Source: Hemileia vastatrix
Lineage: Eukaryota; Basidiomycota; Pucciniomycetes; Pucciniales; Zaghouaniaceae
Length of the DNA stretch: 64,000 nucleotides
Reading direction: 5' to 3'
NCBI GenBank assembly: GCA_030280995.1
Contig: JASXTE010000004.1
Span: forward strand, 13,844,501-13,908,500
A program made the translations under genes and the position numbers. Under the pieces are notes generated by a model, which ran no database searches, was not told where the DNA came from, and saw only the letters and a list, made by a program, of their open reading frames with translations. Shown here piece after piece: positions 35,889-46,765 of this stretch (positions within the stretch are counted from its first letter, which is position 1; each line of letters begins with the position of its first letter).

Positions 35889-38800
35889 ATGTCACGTGCA
35901 TTACTACCATCAACCCTGAAAGACCTTTATGTTGATTTATGTGTTGCTCTGGACAACCGCCCTGACTCAAAGACGGTCACGTATGAAGATTTCTGCCAAC
36001 TTATGCCAAGTTTAGTTCAAAACAGAACTGATAGAGAAGGAATGTCATCACCTGCTGCGACCCTTACTGTTGAACCATCCCTTAATGCCGCTGCTCAACT
36101 TCAAAGGAAGACTGAATCTTACAGGCCTCCTGTTTCACGTCCTAATTGCCATGAATGCCACTCCACTGCTCATATTGTGGCACACTGTCCATATAATCCA
36201 CTTTCTTCCAACTTCTCAGTTAAACTATACATTATGCGGGAATGTGCGACTGTGTATGCTTCTGACCCTAACACAAGAAACAAAAAAGTATACATTCCAT
36301 ACAAACACCCTCAATGTGGTCCAATTTGTGCCAGAGATGTTCAAATTGAAGCTAATGAACTCACTATCTTTGAACAAAACATTGAGGCGTTATATGAACT
36401 GGTTGATCACATTGATCTGAATAGTGCTGAATGGTCTCCTGATGTGATTGCTGACAACTATGCTATCTTGGACAGTGGAGCAACTCATCATGTCACCGGC
36501 AATATGAGCCTTCTCAGCAAGTTCAAACTTCTTAAAAAACAGATTCCACTCAAAGTGGCCACTAACAGTCCTTCTTCATTCATCACGGGCATAGGAGATG
36601 GTAAAATAGTCACTATTACCAATGTCTTCTATTGTCCAGATGTTAGGACAACTCTAATTTCTCTATTTGATTTAGTGAACTGTGGTTTCTGTTTTGGTTT
36701 GTGTTCTGAAAATAAAAATTTGGGGATTTATATGAAAGAGGAGTTGATTATGACTGGCCAGGTAGAGAATACCAGAAGAAGATGGGTCTTAGATGTAATT
36801 AGTGCTAGTACTTGCAATCCAAATAATGTTCCTTCTTATTGCTATTCCTTGCATCCTTCATTACTCCCCACTGTAAAAAAGAATCATCATATCAATTGTC
36901 CACCTGACGCCAAAGGTTCCCTGATGGATTGGCATAGAAGACTAGGACATGTCAGCGTTGAAACCATCAGAAAAATCATCAATGCTGGTATGGGTACTGG
37001 ATTACCATTATCTATGCCTGCAGGTAAGATTGACTGTGAAGATTGTTTAATTGCGAAGAGCACTAGGAAACCATCAGCCACTCGTGAATCAAAACCAGAA
37101 TCCCTAATGAGTTTAATTGTTGGAGATATTGTTGGTCCCATGGATCCCACTATTCACGGTGCTAGATGGGCAGCAATGTTCAGAGAAAGCTCAACTTCAT
37201 ATGGTGAGGTGTTTTTACTGAATGCCAAATCTAAGGCAACTTCTTGTTTTGTTTCTTTCTATAAAAAATTAGAAAATGTCACTGGGAAGAAGCTTCTGGT
37301 TTTCCACACTGATGGAGGTGAGATGCACAGCAACAAAATGGCTCTGATATTAGCCGACATTGGTCCTACTCATGAAGTTACATTCCCCCATCACCACAAA
37401 CAGAATGGAACAGCTTCAAGGTTTAACAGAACAGTTGGTGACATTGCAAGAACTATACTCCTTGCCAGTGAACTACCTGAATCATTCTGGGGTTTGGCAT
37501 ACAAGTGGGCAGCTCATATTCACAATCGGATCCCTAATGTTAAAACAGGTGACAAAACCCCATTTCAACTACTATAAAATGCCACCCCTAACTATTCCAA
37601 CTTTTGCATCTTTGGTGAAACAGCATTTGTCCATATCCAAAAAGAGACACACCAAAAACTCAATCAACGTGCTTTGATTTGTAAGTGTGTAGGTTATTCC
37701 TTAAACAATGCTGGCTGGCTTTTCTGGCATGAATAATCAAACACCTTTTTTGAATCAGCCATGGCTGTTCTCCCTGGTGATTGCCTTCCCAATCATGACA
37801 CCTCTCTACAAGCTCCAATGACAACACCATCAAAAGGTTCTCTTCAGTCCATTCTCAACAATATGAAATTAGGTGATTTCAAAGATGAAGAAGCACTCCT
37901 TTCACAAGACAAAACTTTCATGGAAATTTTCCAAAAAGGTTTGTAACACTCTGATGTTAACCCTAGAACTCATCTGCAAGCCATGCTATCTCCTGACCGT
38001 CAAAAATGGGAACTGGCATGCAGAAGAGAACTAGCTAACATGAAGAATATGGATGTTTGGTATGAAGAAAAAGTCCCACCAGGCAGTAAAATTACCAATG
38101 CAAAATGGGTATTCACCATCAAAAACCCTTCTTCAGACTCACCAACATACAAGGCACGATATGTAGCAAAAGGTTTCCTTCAACAATATGGCATTGAATT
38201 TACTGAAACTTTTGCTCCCACTGCGACTTTTGCATCACAACGTGTTCTACTGACTCTTGCAGAATATCACAAGTGGACTGTAAAGTCTTTTGATTTCACA
38301 GCAGCATATCTTCATAGCCCAATTGATGAAGCTATATGGGTACATCCTCCTGAAGGTTATCAACTGAAGCATAAAGACAGTGCCACTGCCTGAAGAAAGC
38401 TCTATATGGCACCAAGCAGGCAGCAAAATGTTGGTGGTTACACATTTCTGACAAACTTGACTCTTTAGGATATAAAGCTAGGCAATACAACAAAGGTTTC
38501 TATGTCTTGAGGAAGGAAGGTTGTTTGGGTGTAGTTTGGATACATGTTGATGATGGAATTGTGACTGGTAGTGTGGAGGAGGTGTTAAAGGAGCTGGAGG
38601 ATGGTTTAGATGGATCCTTGAAAGTAAAATGGAATGAAAAGGTGAATGGCATTGTAGGTGTAGGTATTGAAGAAGTCCCTTAAGGCTTTAATCTCAACAA
38701 TTTTCAGCTTATTAACAAAATTTTAAGAGAACACAACCCTTCAGGATTAGTCACCAGATCTCCACTACCTCAGCAACAGATGATGAGGACACTATTGACA

Positions 38801-39462
38801 CTACTAAATATCTTTCTATTCTAGGCGCGCTCAGCTATGTGGCAGTGGCAACTAGGCCTGACCTTTCTTTCCCAGTAAATTTCCTTGCTAGATTCTCTTC
38901 AAAACCAACAGCAACTCATTGGACAGAACTCAATCACCTACTACGCTATGTACAGTACACTGCTAAACTTTCTTTCCACATTCATCCTGATAGAGACAGA
39001 CCCCTTAAATTTCTCTCTTACACTGATGCCACATGGAACAACGAAGAGTTTTCCAGAGCTCAATCTGGTCATATTTTACTGCTCAATGGCTGCCCTGTTA
39101 TATGGACATCAAGACGGCAACTAACTGTTAGTGACTCTTCTTTGAAAGCTGAATATGTTTCTCTTAGTAGTGGAATGAAGGATGCAATTTGGATCTCAGA
39201 CTTGCTTCAAGATCTATACCCTGATTTTCCACCTGTCAGGATTCACTGTGACAATAAAGGGGCTTTATCCAATGCAAAAAATAATCCTGGAGAAAATAGG
39301 ACAAGACATATTAGAAGATGTTACTACTTGGTAAATGAACAGCTCTTTCTTAAGAAAGCTTTTCTAGAATGGGTTCCAACTGCAAAAATGCATGCTGATA
39401 TTCATACCAAAGCACTGGGCCCATCTCTAACTTTCAACAAAAGGAAAGATGTCTGTGTATGG
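35889..39462 (+). pseudogene. Copia pol of the second element, interrupted
   Basis: Zinc knuckle CHECHSTAHIVAHC, protease ILDSGATHHVTG, pre-integrase DWHRRLGHVSVETI with CEDCLIAK, integrase GDIVGPM and HTDGGEMHS. The third catalytic residue is replaced: NGTASRFNRT has Ser where Glu is expected. RT follows from 37983 (NAKWVFTIKNPSSDSPTYKA), with WIHVDDGIVTG as active site after a frameshift near 38390, then RNase H SYTDATWNNEEFSRAQSGH to the stop at 39462. Stops at 37577, about 37733, 37944 and 38683 and frameshifts make it defective. Confidence 0.88.
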
Positions 39463-39623
39463 TGAAAGATGGAGGAATGGGGGGGATTATTTATTTTCTT
39501 TCTTATTTCTGTTTTTCTCTTATATATTTCTTTTCATTTTCTTTAATTTTTTTTGTGATGGTTAATTACAAGGGAGGAGGATAATCAGACTGGAATAATT
39601 TAAATGACCATGTGGGGGGGGAT

Positions 39624-39735
39624 TTTATGTGCTTAGACACCTTATGTACATAGTCATTTGTGTTATAGTCTGTAGTCGCGGCGTCCCCTGTTCTCCGGTT
39701 ATTTCCGGAGTTCTACAGGCTGACACCGTGCTACA
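39624..39735 (+). repeat. 3' LTR of the second copia
   Basis: Nearly identical to 34470-34581 and preceded by a G-rich polypurine-like tract. Confidence 0.88.
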
Positions 39736-40467
39736 ACATCATCTGCTTTAAAGTTGAAAAAAGTTACTTGTAGTAATTCAAAGTCTCATAATTGCTCTAC
39801 TAGTCCAAGTCCAGAGCTAAATTTAAGTTTGAGCTCTTGTTCTTCAACTTGTGATGGAAAATTTTTGGCTCAATGGGGAAGGGTGAAAAGCCTTATAAAA
39901 TAATAAATGCATTTTATTAGTTAAACACTCTTTGTCTCTCAATCGATAAAAGTGATCTCTGCTGAAGTACCTATAAAGAAATAGCAATGATCTTGAGAAA
40001 GATGAACCAAGATCATAATTGCAAGTAATAAATAATAATAACCTTATAAAATAATAAATGTGTTTTATTAGTTAAACACTCTTTGCCTCTCAATCGATAA
40101 AAGTGTTCTCTGCTGAAGTACCTAAGAACAAAAGTCTAATAATAACAAACTTCAAAATCATTAAGAATGGATCAAACTTATAAAGAAATAGTAATGATCT
40201 TGAGAAAGATGAACAGAGATGAAGAAACCAGTACCTAACACCCCTCTATATATATATGATAGAATCTAACTCAATATTAATTTTGATACAATTGAATAGC
40301 ACAGCAAAGAACACTAGTTGATGATGAGAGACATAAAAGAAAAAGTAAAAGTGCGTGGTAGAAACATTATGAGAACGCAATGACAAAAATAGCAAATATT
40401 TCACGTAGAAATTAATATAACACTTCTCTAAGTGAAGTTAGATTTGACAGTCACGTATTTTCACAAA
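39736..40467. repeat. AT-rich DNA with a 151-bp duplication
   Basis: CCTTATAAAATAATAAATG recurs at 39891 and 40042, and AATGATCTTGAGAAAGATGAAC near 39985 and 40190. The style resembles the duplicated LTR of the copia at 33223-33800, so it may be LTR remains of another element. No gene. Confidence 0.45.
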
Positions 40468-40952
40468 GGGTCCAATGGGATGATATTGGGACACACTGGC
40501 ACATTCAACCAAAAGTGTTAGGTGCATGCCGGTGATGCTATTTTTGTCTATTTTCAATTCAAATTTTTTTGATGTCTCATACTATGTAACAACATCCCTT
40601 AGATATATACATAATTCTTACACTTGGTGTGCAAATGTGATATTATTACCAAATAGGGAAAAAAACACCCACTACTACTAATACATACAGTGTGAAAGTT
40701 AGATACTACTGCATTATGGGGCAACAATAATATGTTGCCGGGCACTGTACAATCCTTTGTTAAATATGCAAGTATTACTTCAGTACAGGCTCAGTTTATG
40801 AACACTGAACTATTATGTACATATTTAAGGGAACAATTGTAAAGTGCACATTAATTTAAGATTCCAGTGATTGTGCAAGGTTTAGAGTCACAAAATTATT
40901 TGCTCGTTATCATCATTTGACTTATATTGATTGCCATTACCACACTTATAAT

Positions 40953-41065
40953 TGTAGCACGGTGTCAGCCTGTAGAGCTCCGGAAAGAACCGGAGAACAG
41001 GGGATGCCACAACAACAGACTATAACACAAATGACTATGTACGTAAAGTTCCTACGCACATAACA
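40953..41065 (-). repeat. Solo LTR of the 112-bp-LTR copia family
   Basis: Its reverse complement starts TGTTATGTGCGTAGG and ends CACCGTGCTACA, matching 34470-34581 throughout. Flanks are ATAAT and ATAAG, a nearly perfect 5-bp duplication. It shows that the family's LTR begins TGTTATGTG. Confidence 0.88.
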
Positions 41066-41180
41066 ATAAGTTACTGATGATAAAAACTAAAAAAATAACA
41101 AACTACTCTACTTCAACTACCTTTTGAAACTTCAGAGTGCTCTTGAGAGCAGCCATTTCATCAGGAAACCATTGTCTTAG

Positions 41181-41965
41181 TTAAGGACTCAACTTCTCAC
41201 ACCAAGTTTCTACAGCTGGTGGCAATTCCCAACAACAATACTTACATTTATATACTGGTGGAAGTGGAGCACCTTCCAAAAAGCTCCCTTGTTTGAAATG
41301 TGAGATGGAGGGATAAAATACAAGTACTAAAGGCTGTGTGTTACCTGTAAAAGAATAAGGCACAAAGGTAGAAGACATTATATGAATGTTATTGCCAGCT
41401 TGAAGTACTACCACTGGGACTTCAAACATATTTGCAGCAACAATGCTATGTGAAGGAGCTCAAAACCATGTCTTCTTTGGTGCTGGTGAGTTGAAATAGT
41501 TAATTTTATCAAAAGATCTTTCTGCTTCTTCTCTCCCAAACTGTTTGTCGTATTTTGGCCTCTGATCTATTATTTGCTGCACCATTGCTTGCCGTACTGA
41601 ATACCATGACCAAGGAGTTCCAAGAGCAAGTGCTAGTGATGAAAATCCACAATTACCATCAGAAGGAACATCATTTTCTTCATAAAGAAAAAATTGAAGG
41701 GATGGGAGAATGTTGAGTTCTTTGCATATAAGAACAATTGGTTGCAATACAGACACAGGTTTGAGATGAGTCAGGTGCTTTCTACGAGTTTCCATAAAAT
41801 TTATTGGCTCAGAGGCTGCACATATTTCATGGACATGTGGTGCAAAAAGTGAGGCTATAGGAGGCAGAGATGATTTTTCTAGCTCAGAAAAGGCGAGTCT
41901 TCTAGATGTGCAACTCCAAATGTTATGACCTGTTTTTCCACAAGAACCACATTTCCAAAGTAATA
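41181..41965 (-). pseudogene. C-terminal part of a MULE protein: zinc knuckle plus OTU-like domain
   Basis: On the minus strand a CCHC knuckle (CGSCGKTGHNIWSC, ~41960-41919) is followed by NILPSLQFFLYEENDVPSDG, then NCGFSSLALALG. The DG-NC motif is the catalytic Asp/Cys region of OTU cysteine proteases. After a stop at 41460 the frame continues with ANMFEVPVVVLQAG and HFKQGSFLEGAPLPPV, the latter holding a His at the place of the OTU catalytic His. Some Mutator transposon proteins carry OTU- or Ulp-type protease domains. One in-frame stop breaks it. Confidence 0.78.
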
Positions 41966-42780
41966 ATAGTTAATCCTTTGAATCTATATACTCTCAAACA
42001 ATTGATCACAGAAAATTCTAATATCTTTGACTTCACAATTATTAACTACTTTTATGTTAAATAACTTTTTGTCCAATTGTCCTCTCTCTATTACTAGATG
42101 CGATACCCTCTTTATATTTTTCCAGCACTCTAAACACAGTTCCCTAGTGGATCTCCAGTGCTGACTCTAGCGCTACATTAGTAAAACAGTAACTAATCTA
42201 TTAGTAGACCATGTACACCGCTTGTAACAACTACAGCACCTAAAACATACCCTATCCTTACTAACACTAGTATTAACTTGTCTCACTCATGCTTGACACC
42301 TTGGCATGTGCACCCCTGAATGTACCTTTGTTTGTTTCAGCGCTACTTCCAAGTTTGACTCCTTCTAACACTGATCCTAGTCGCTTTGATTTTCAACTAG
42401 TTAACCTCCTATATCACCTGTTTCAGTAAGTTACCACACTAGCCGCAGTGCAGTATACTTCGCACTTGAGCCTTTCCTTAAGCCATAATGCCTTCCTTAG
42501 TGCGTAATATACAATTATTGGAAAATACAAGTCCATATTGTTCAGCGCTTGCAGTCCTAAATCAATAACACACAATTTGCCATTATGCGGCGCATCCTGC
42601 AGCAAAATCAGAGCGCGCAGACCCTGAACCCTCTTCTGCACTTCTATTTCCCTTTGTCCTTGAAACACACAAACACGCATTATAGTTTAGCACTTCCTAC
42701 TGAACTATGAATCCCCTTTGTTCTTCCTGGACTATGTGAGCTTATTGGTCCAAAATCAAACTACCTGTGAGGCTCTTACC
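41966..42780. other. Unexplained less AT-rich segment in the MULE
   Basis: It lies where the MULE transposase core should be, between FAR1-like and zinc-knuckle regions. It has higher GC and several AGCGC words (AGCGCTACATTAG, TTCAGCGCTTGCAG). An 85-aa open frame on the minus strand (42423-42680) has no domain I know. It could be a captured fragment or an LTR of another element. Confidence 0.4.
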
Positions 42781-43260
42781 ACAGCTTTCTTTCACAAGAA
42801 TTAGCAAACAAGCTGTAATCTACCTCATGATTATGTGATGTGTTGTCATAGATAATTTCCCAGTAATGTTTTCTGGTATCACAGTTTGAAAAAGCTTCCT
42901 AGAGAAGTGGATCAATCTTTGTTTAGCAGACTTAGATCAGAAAAAAAGATAACATTACTTTTTTTTCACTATTAAACTGATTCTGGTGAGAAAAATTGTT
43001 TGACCCTTTAGATATCCTCGGTTTCAGACAAGCATTCCATGGACAGCCACATCGAATTATTTTTTGGTTTTGGATTTGAGTTTTATTGGTAATGAAAAGT
43101 CTTGAGACACAGTATGTGCCTGAGTGAATACAAGCAAGCCAAACTTTTTCTATCATGCCATCAAGGCCTTTTTTAGATCGAGAACAAACAAGGCTTGTGT
43201 CTTGCTTGAAAGCTTATGATTTTGCTGCTATCTCAGCTTCATCTAGAGTTTGATAAATGA
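42780..43260 (-). pseudogene. N-terminal FAR1-like DNA-binding domain of a MULE transposase
   Basis: Minus-strand blocks: QTLDEAEIAAKS, then SRSKKGLDGMIEKVWLACIH, IRCGCPWNACLKP and, after stops, WEIIYDNTSHNHEVDYS. The C..C/H..H layout (VWLAC, CGCPWNAC, HNH) is that of FAR1/WRKY-GCM1-type zinc fingers at the N-terminus of Mutator transposases. A TAA after AAKS and stops after FFLI and before the HNH block inactivate it. Confidence 0.7.
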
Positions 43261-43807
43261 TTGGTTGTGAATTGATTGGTAGCATTGGAAAAGTATGGGT
43301 GTCTTTCTTTGAAAGAGTGATATAAAATTTGTTTTTCTCTGGTAAAATCTCATTTATGTGCTGCATGTATTAATAATAGGTGTGTTTTTCCTTACTTGCT
43401 AGTAATATCTAACTTACACACCATATGTATTTGTAGTAGTGAGTGTTTTTTTCCCTATTTGGTAATAATATCACACTTGAACACCAAGCATAAAAATTAT
43501 GTATATATCTAAGGGATGTTGTTACATAGTATGAGACATCAAAAAATTTGAATTGAAAATAGACAAAAATAGCATCACCAGTGTGCACCTAACACTTTTG
43601 GTTGAGTGTGCCGGTGTGTCCTAATATTGTCCCGGGTCCAATTTGACAGTAAATTTTTTTTGTACAGTAATCCTTGGGGATGTAAGTAGATTTTTTATTT
43701 ATTTTCCATTCTTTCTCCAATTTACACAAAATTTATCTTCTGAATCAATATAAATACCAGTATAACAGTAAAAAAAGTAAAAATTAACTATAATTTTGTT
43801 TTTTATA

Positions 43808-45795
43808 GCCAGTAACACATTATCAGGAACTCGACAAGACACTTCTTGTATGAGTTTTCTGCAAGTAAGAAACTTAGTTGGAAAACGGACTTTACTATCA
43901 AAACAAACCAAGGTGGTGTTAAATCATGTAATTTAGATTTCACCATTAGTGTATTATATAGGCTAAAGCCTCTTGATAAAAAATTAGATAGTGATTGAAT
44001 TATTTTCTTGATTTCCTTAACTTTTAATTTTAACACGGGAGCTTTTAGATGACAACCCAGCTCTGAATAGACCAGGAGCATCATTTAAAGAATTAAAAGT
44101 GATTAAATCTTTATGGAGTTGGAAATATGAGTCTATCTTCTGACACTGTGTGTAGTGTGGTAAGAATGAAATATTTTTTTCTCCTGTTTTCTTGTGATTT
44201 TCCTTTTTTTTGCACTCTTCTGGTATGAATAAGCTTGTTAATTAAAATTTTTTTATATATTTATGTCTTTTGGGAGAACAGGTGTACAATATTTGGCTTT
44301 CAGAAAGTCCTAAATGTCAAAAACCTGATCTCAGTCAATATGAAATCATACTAAATATAATTTCAATCTGTATTCTTTCCGCCAAAACTCCTAAAATAAT
44401 TTATTGAATTTTGTTTTATTTTTATTTTTTTTGCTTCTCAAATGAGTCTTAACTTTTTTCTTGTTTTCATTTGAAAAAAAAACAAGGTGTGGCTTTCTGC
44501 TGAAGGCTCCTTGCCCATAGGAACAAAAACTAATATTCAGCTGAGAAGTGGGGACTCTTTTGAGGTTTGGGAAGGATCAAAATTAATTGGAAGTTGTAAA
44601 GTTCTAAGTTTTTTACCTACCAATCATCAGAATCTATTTAACTTCAATGGTGACTTTAAGGCGATGATTGGTCAGTTGAGATAAAAAATACCAACCCTTT
44701 TTTATCTTAAGATAAAAATAATAAATTTTTCATGTTTTGTATTGGTTCCTTCTGATTTTTTAGAGTTTCTTATAAGGCAGAAAAAAGTTGGTAGTAATAT
44801 TTTTGTCTTCCAAGTATCTTCTGGGCTGGAAGTAGCCTCAGTAAGTTAATATTTCTGGTTTTTCTTTCAGTGTTTACCCTTGCAGTGATGATTATGATTT
44901 TAGGCAACTAGAACCTTCTCCACAAACTCACTATCTATCACAGTCCAATAAATAACTTTGAATATTTACTTCATAATGCAGCTTTTTTTTTATTTCATAC
45001 AATCTCACCCAGCTAGGGGCATGAAGGCATTGTAAACTAATAGGCTAGATACATGTGAGGAGTAATGAGCGTAGTGGGTAAGTTGTCTGGGCAATTACCA
45101 GGTTAAAAGGGGGAGCTAGGTGCCTTTGAGGACACTGATGGGGTTGCCATATGGGGGAGGGTTATCCTCGAGGGGTCATGGTTTGATGGGCAGGGATTTT
45201 AGAAAGAATTTTTGGGGAGTGGAATTCTGTAGCAGACCCAAGACAAATGACCAAGAACAATCCTCCAGATAATGGGGGGGATGGAAAAGTGGGGTAGGTT
45301 CTCCAGCCTTCACACACATTTCCATACACCAAAGGTTGCTGAGGGAGAATAGAGATATTGTTGGGAGAATGAGACATTGACACCAGCATAAAAAAAATGG
45401 TGCCAACGATGGACAAAGAGGCTGTGGTTGAAAAGGGCAGAGGAGGCAAGGATTCAAACCTGTGACACAAAAGTTAAGGTAACTGACTAGTGGCCATCCG
45501 GGCGACGATCTAACCACATAGACCATCTCTCTCCCAATATAATGCAGCTTTGAAGTCAGACAAGTACTAGAAATGCAGAATGAGTTGTTAGAATTTTTTA
45601 TATTTGTGAAAAATAAAAGTGAAAGCAATTAGAGTAAGAAGGAAAGTGGGAGAGTTTGCCTTGTGCAAGCTGTAGTTGTAAGACAAGCAGATCCAAAAAT
45701 ATCTGTGACATTGACAACCTGCAAAGTACCTCTCATTAGCGTTTCTCTTAAAATTATTTCAGCGTGTGATAATTCATCAGGAAGTGTTGATGAAT
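43808..45795 (+). pseudogene. Putative multi-exon gene remnant, unknown function
   Basis: Several plus-strand pieces look exonic and are bordered by plausible splice sites: SGTRQDTSCMSFLQVRNL (from 43810), DDNPALNRPGASFKELKV (~44052), VYNIWLSESPKCQKPDL (~44282), VWLSAEGSLPIGTKTNIQL (from 44487), RQKKVGSNIFVFQVSSGLEV (~44776) and VQAVVVRQADPKISVTL ending at TGA 45793-45795. I recognise no family. Frame consistency between exons was not fully verified, and the SINE at 44986-45538 lies in the last inferred intron. It may be a host gene or decayed cargo. Confidence 0.35.
44986..45538 (-). mobile_element. tRNA-derived SINE (553 bp)
   Basis: On the minus strand the 5' end (ATTGGGAGAGAGATGGTC) has an A-box-like TGGTCTATGTGG and, ~60 bp on, GGTTTGAATCC, a B box with one change from GGTTCGAATCC. 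The 3' end is A-rich (seen as TTTTTTTATTTC at 44986). The 13-bp repeat ATAATGCAGCTTT flanks it (44973-44985 and 45539-45551), the signature of LINE-type target-primed insertion. It is clearly more GC-rich than its surroundings. The tRNA-unrelated body of over 400 bp is long for a SINE. The minus-strand open frames are incidental. Confidence 0.82.
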
Positions 45796-46123
45796 GACGC
45801 AGTCTCTAGTACTGACTGAGTATTTTGTGGCGTTCATAACACATGCTTTGCACATTAGTAGATGTTTTTAGGTACCTAAGAGCATGTACAGTTCCCCGAA
45901 GAAAGTCTTCGGGATTTTTTATGCATAGCACCTTCCATTAACCACCATTCATCCAGCCATCACTTGTTTAATATCACATAAAATGCCTCAAGATTTTATT
46001 TTTAGGTCTTTCAACTTCCCCTGTTTCATTTGGTATAGTATTTTTGTGTACTCTATCTCATTTGGGAAAGATATAAACTAATTTATTTTATTTAGTTTTT
46101 TTTTCCTTGCACTATGGTGACCT
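45796..46123. other. Intergenic DNA, nothing recognised
   Basis: No gene, repeat or motif identified. Confidence 0.5.
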
Positions 46124-46420
46124 CTAGACCTGGAAGGAAGCAACTTACAATAACAAAACAAGCTTACATTGTTGGCATGGCTGAAGCAAGAATCACATGA
46201 GCTAAAATTTCTAGAAATCTAGGTGTTTCTGACTCTACTGTCTGCTCAATATTGGAGAGATGGTGAGCTAGGGGAAATGTTGAAACTGCACCCTCTTCCA
46301 GTTGTCCCCTCAAAACAAACTCACAAGACATGCGTGAACTCAAACGACTCATCCTCTCTAATTGAAAAGCTAAGTTGAGTAGCCTCTTATTCACTTAGTT
46401 TCATAAATGCCTGCTCATAT
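46124..46420 (+). pseudogene. Tc1/mariner-type transposase, N-terminal helix-turn-helix fragment
   Basis: From ATG 46124: SRPGRKQLTITKQAYIVGMA, then AKISRNLGVSDSTVCSILER, then ARGNVETAPSS and MRELKRLILSN. This is the paired HTH region of Tc1-type transposases, which bind the TIRs. TGA replaces the expected Trp or Arg codon at three places (about 46199, 46262 and 46370). The catalytic DDE part is absent, so this is a fragment. Confidence 0.75.
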
Positions 46421-46765
46421 GAAGGCTGTCACTGATGAAAATGGTGGATCCACCCATTGGTGAATCTCAAATTTTTAGCTTATTTTTTTTTCTTTTTTTA
46501 TGCTTTGATTTTACAACCAGGGGTTATCTGAGTCTAGCTTTCTATATAAATAAGTCTCATTGCTTAGAAATTCCTACTTTAAAATTTATGGAATCACCTT
46601 TTTTTTACAAAATGAAATAGATATAAAAATATTGATTATTATGATTTTTAGTTGTGATATTTGTAATCTACACAACAACTTTAACCATAATGAGCAATCT
46701 CGTAGTGAAAATGAGAGTTGAGTGTAGATTTTGTGAGGAAAACTTCAATCCCAAATACTTTCTTC
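46421..46765. other. AT-rich spacer
   Basis: Between the Tc1 fragment and the third copia; no feature recognised. Confidence 0.5.

Larger units (their letters stand above)
34470..39735 (+). mobile_element. Full-length Ty1/copia element with 112-bp LTRs
   Basis: The LTRs 34470-34581 and 39624-39735 differ at about three positions (first four bases TGTA versus TTTT, and one C/T). ACATC flanks both sides (34465-34469 and 39736-39740), a 5-bp target duplication. GGTTATGGGC near 34616 resembles the primer site of the neighbouring copias, and a G-run (GTGGGGGGGG) precedes the 3' LTR. The order PR, INT, RT, RNase H identifies copia. The coding region is broken, so it is probably not autonomous. Confidence 0.9.
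40477..43633. mobile_element. Mutator-like element (MULE), internally deleted
   Basis: Both ends carry the 9-bp direct repeat GGGTCCAAT (40468-40476 and 43634-43642), typical of Mutator elements. TIRs of about 230 bp start GGGATGATATTGGGACACAC on the left and, read inward, GGGACAATATTAGGACACAC on the right, and share TCAACCAAAAGTGTTAGGTG and further blocks. Inside, on the minus strand, are FAR1-like, zinc-knuckle and OTU domains of one transposon protein, but the catalytic core is missing. A solo copia LTR (40953-41065) lies inside. Confidence 0.88.

Noticed and set aside
45162..45628. Overlapping 102- and 150-aa open frames on the minus strand
   Set aside because: They lie in the SINE body and its flank and overlap in two frames; no protein family recognised.
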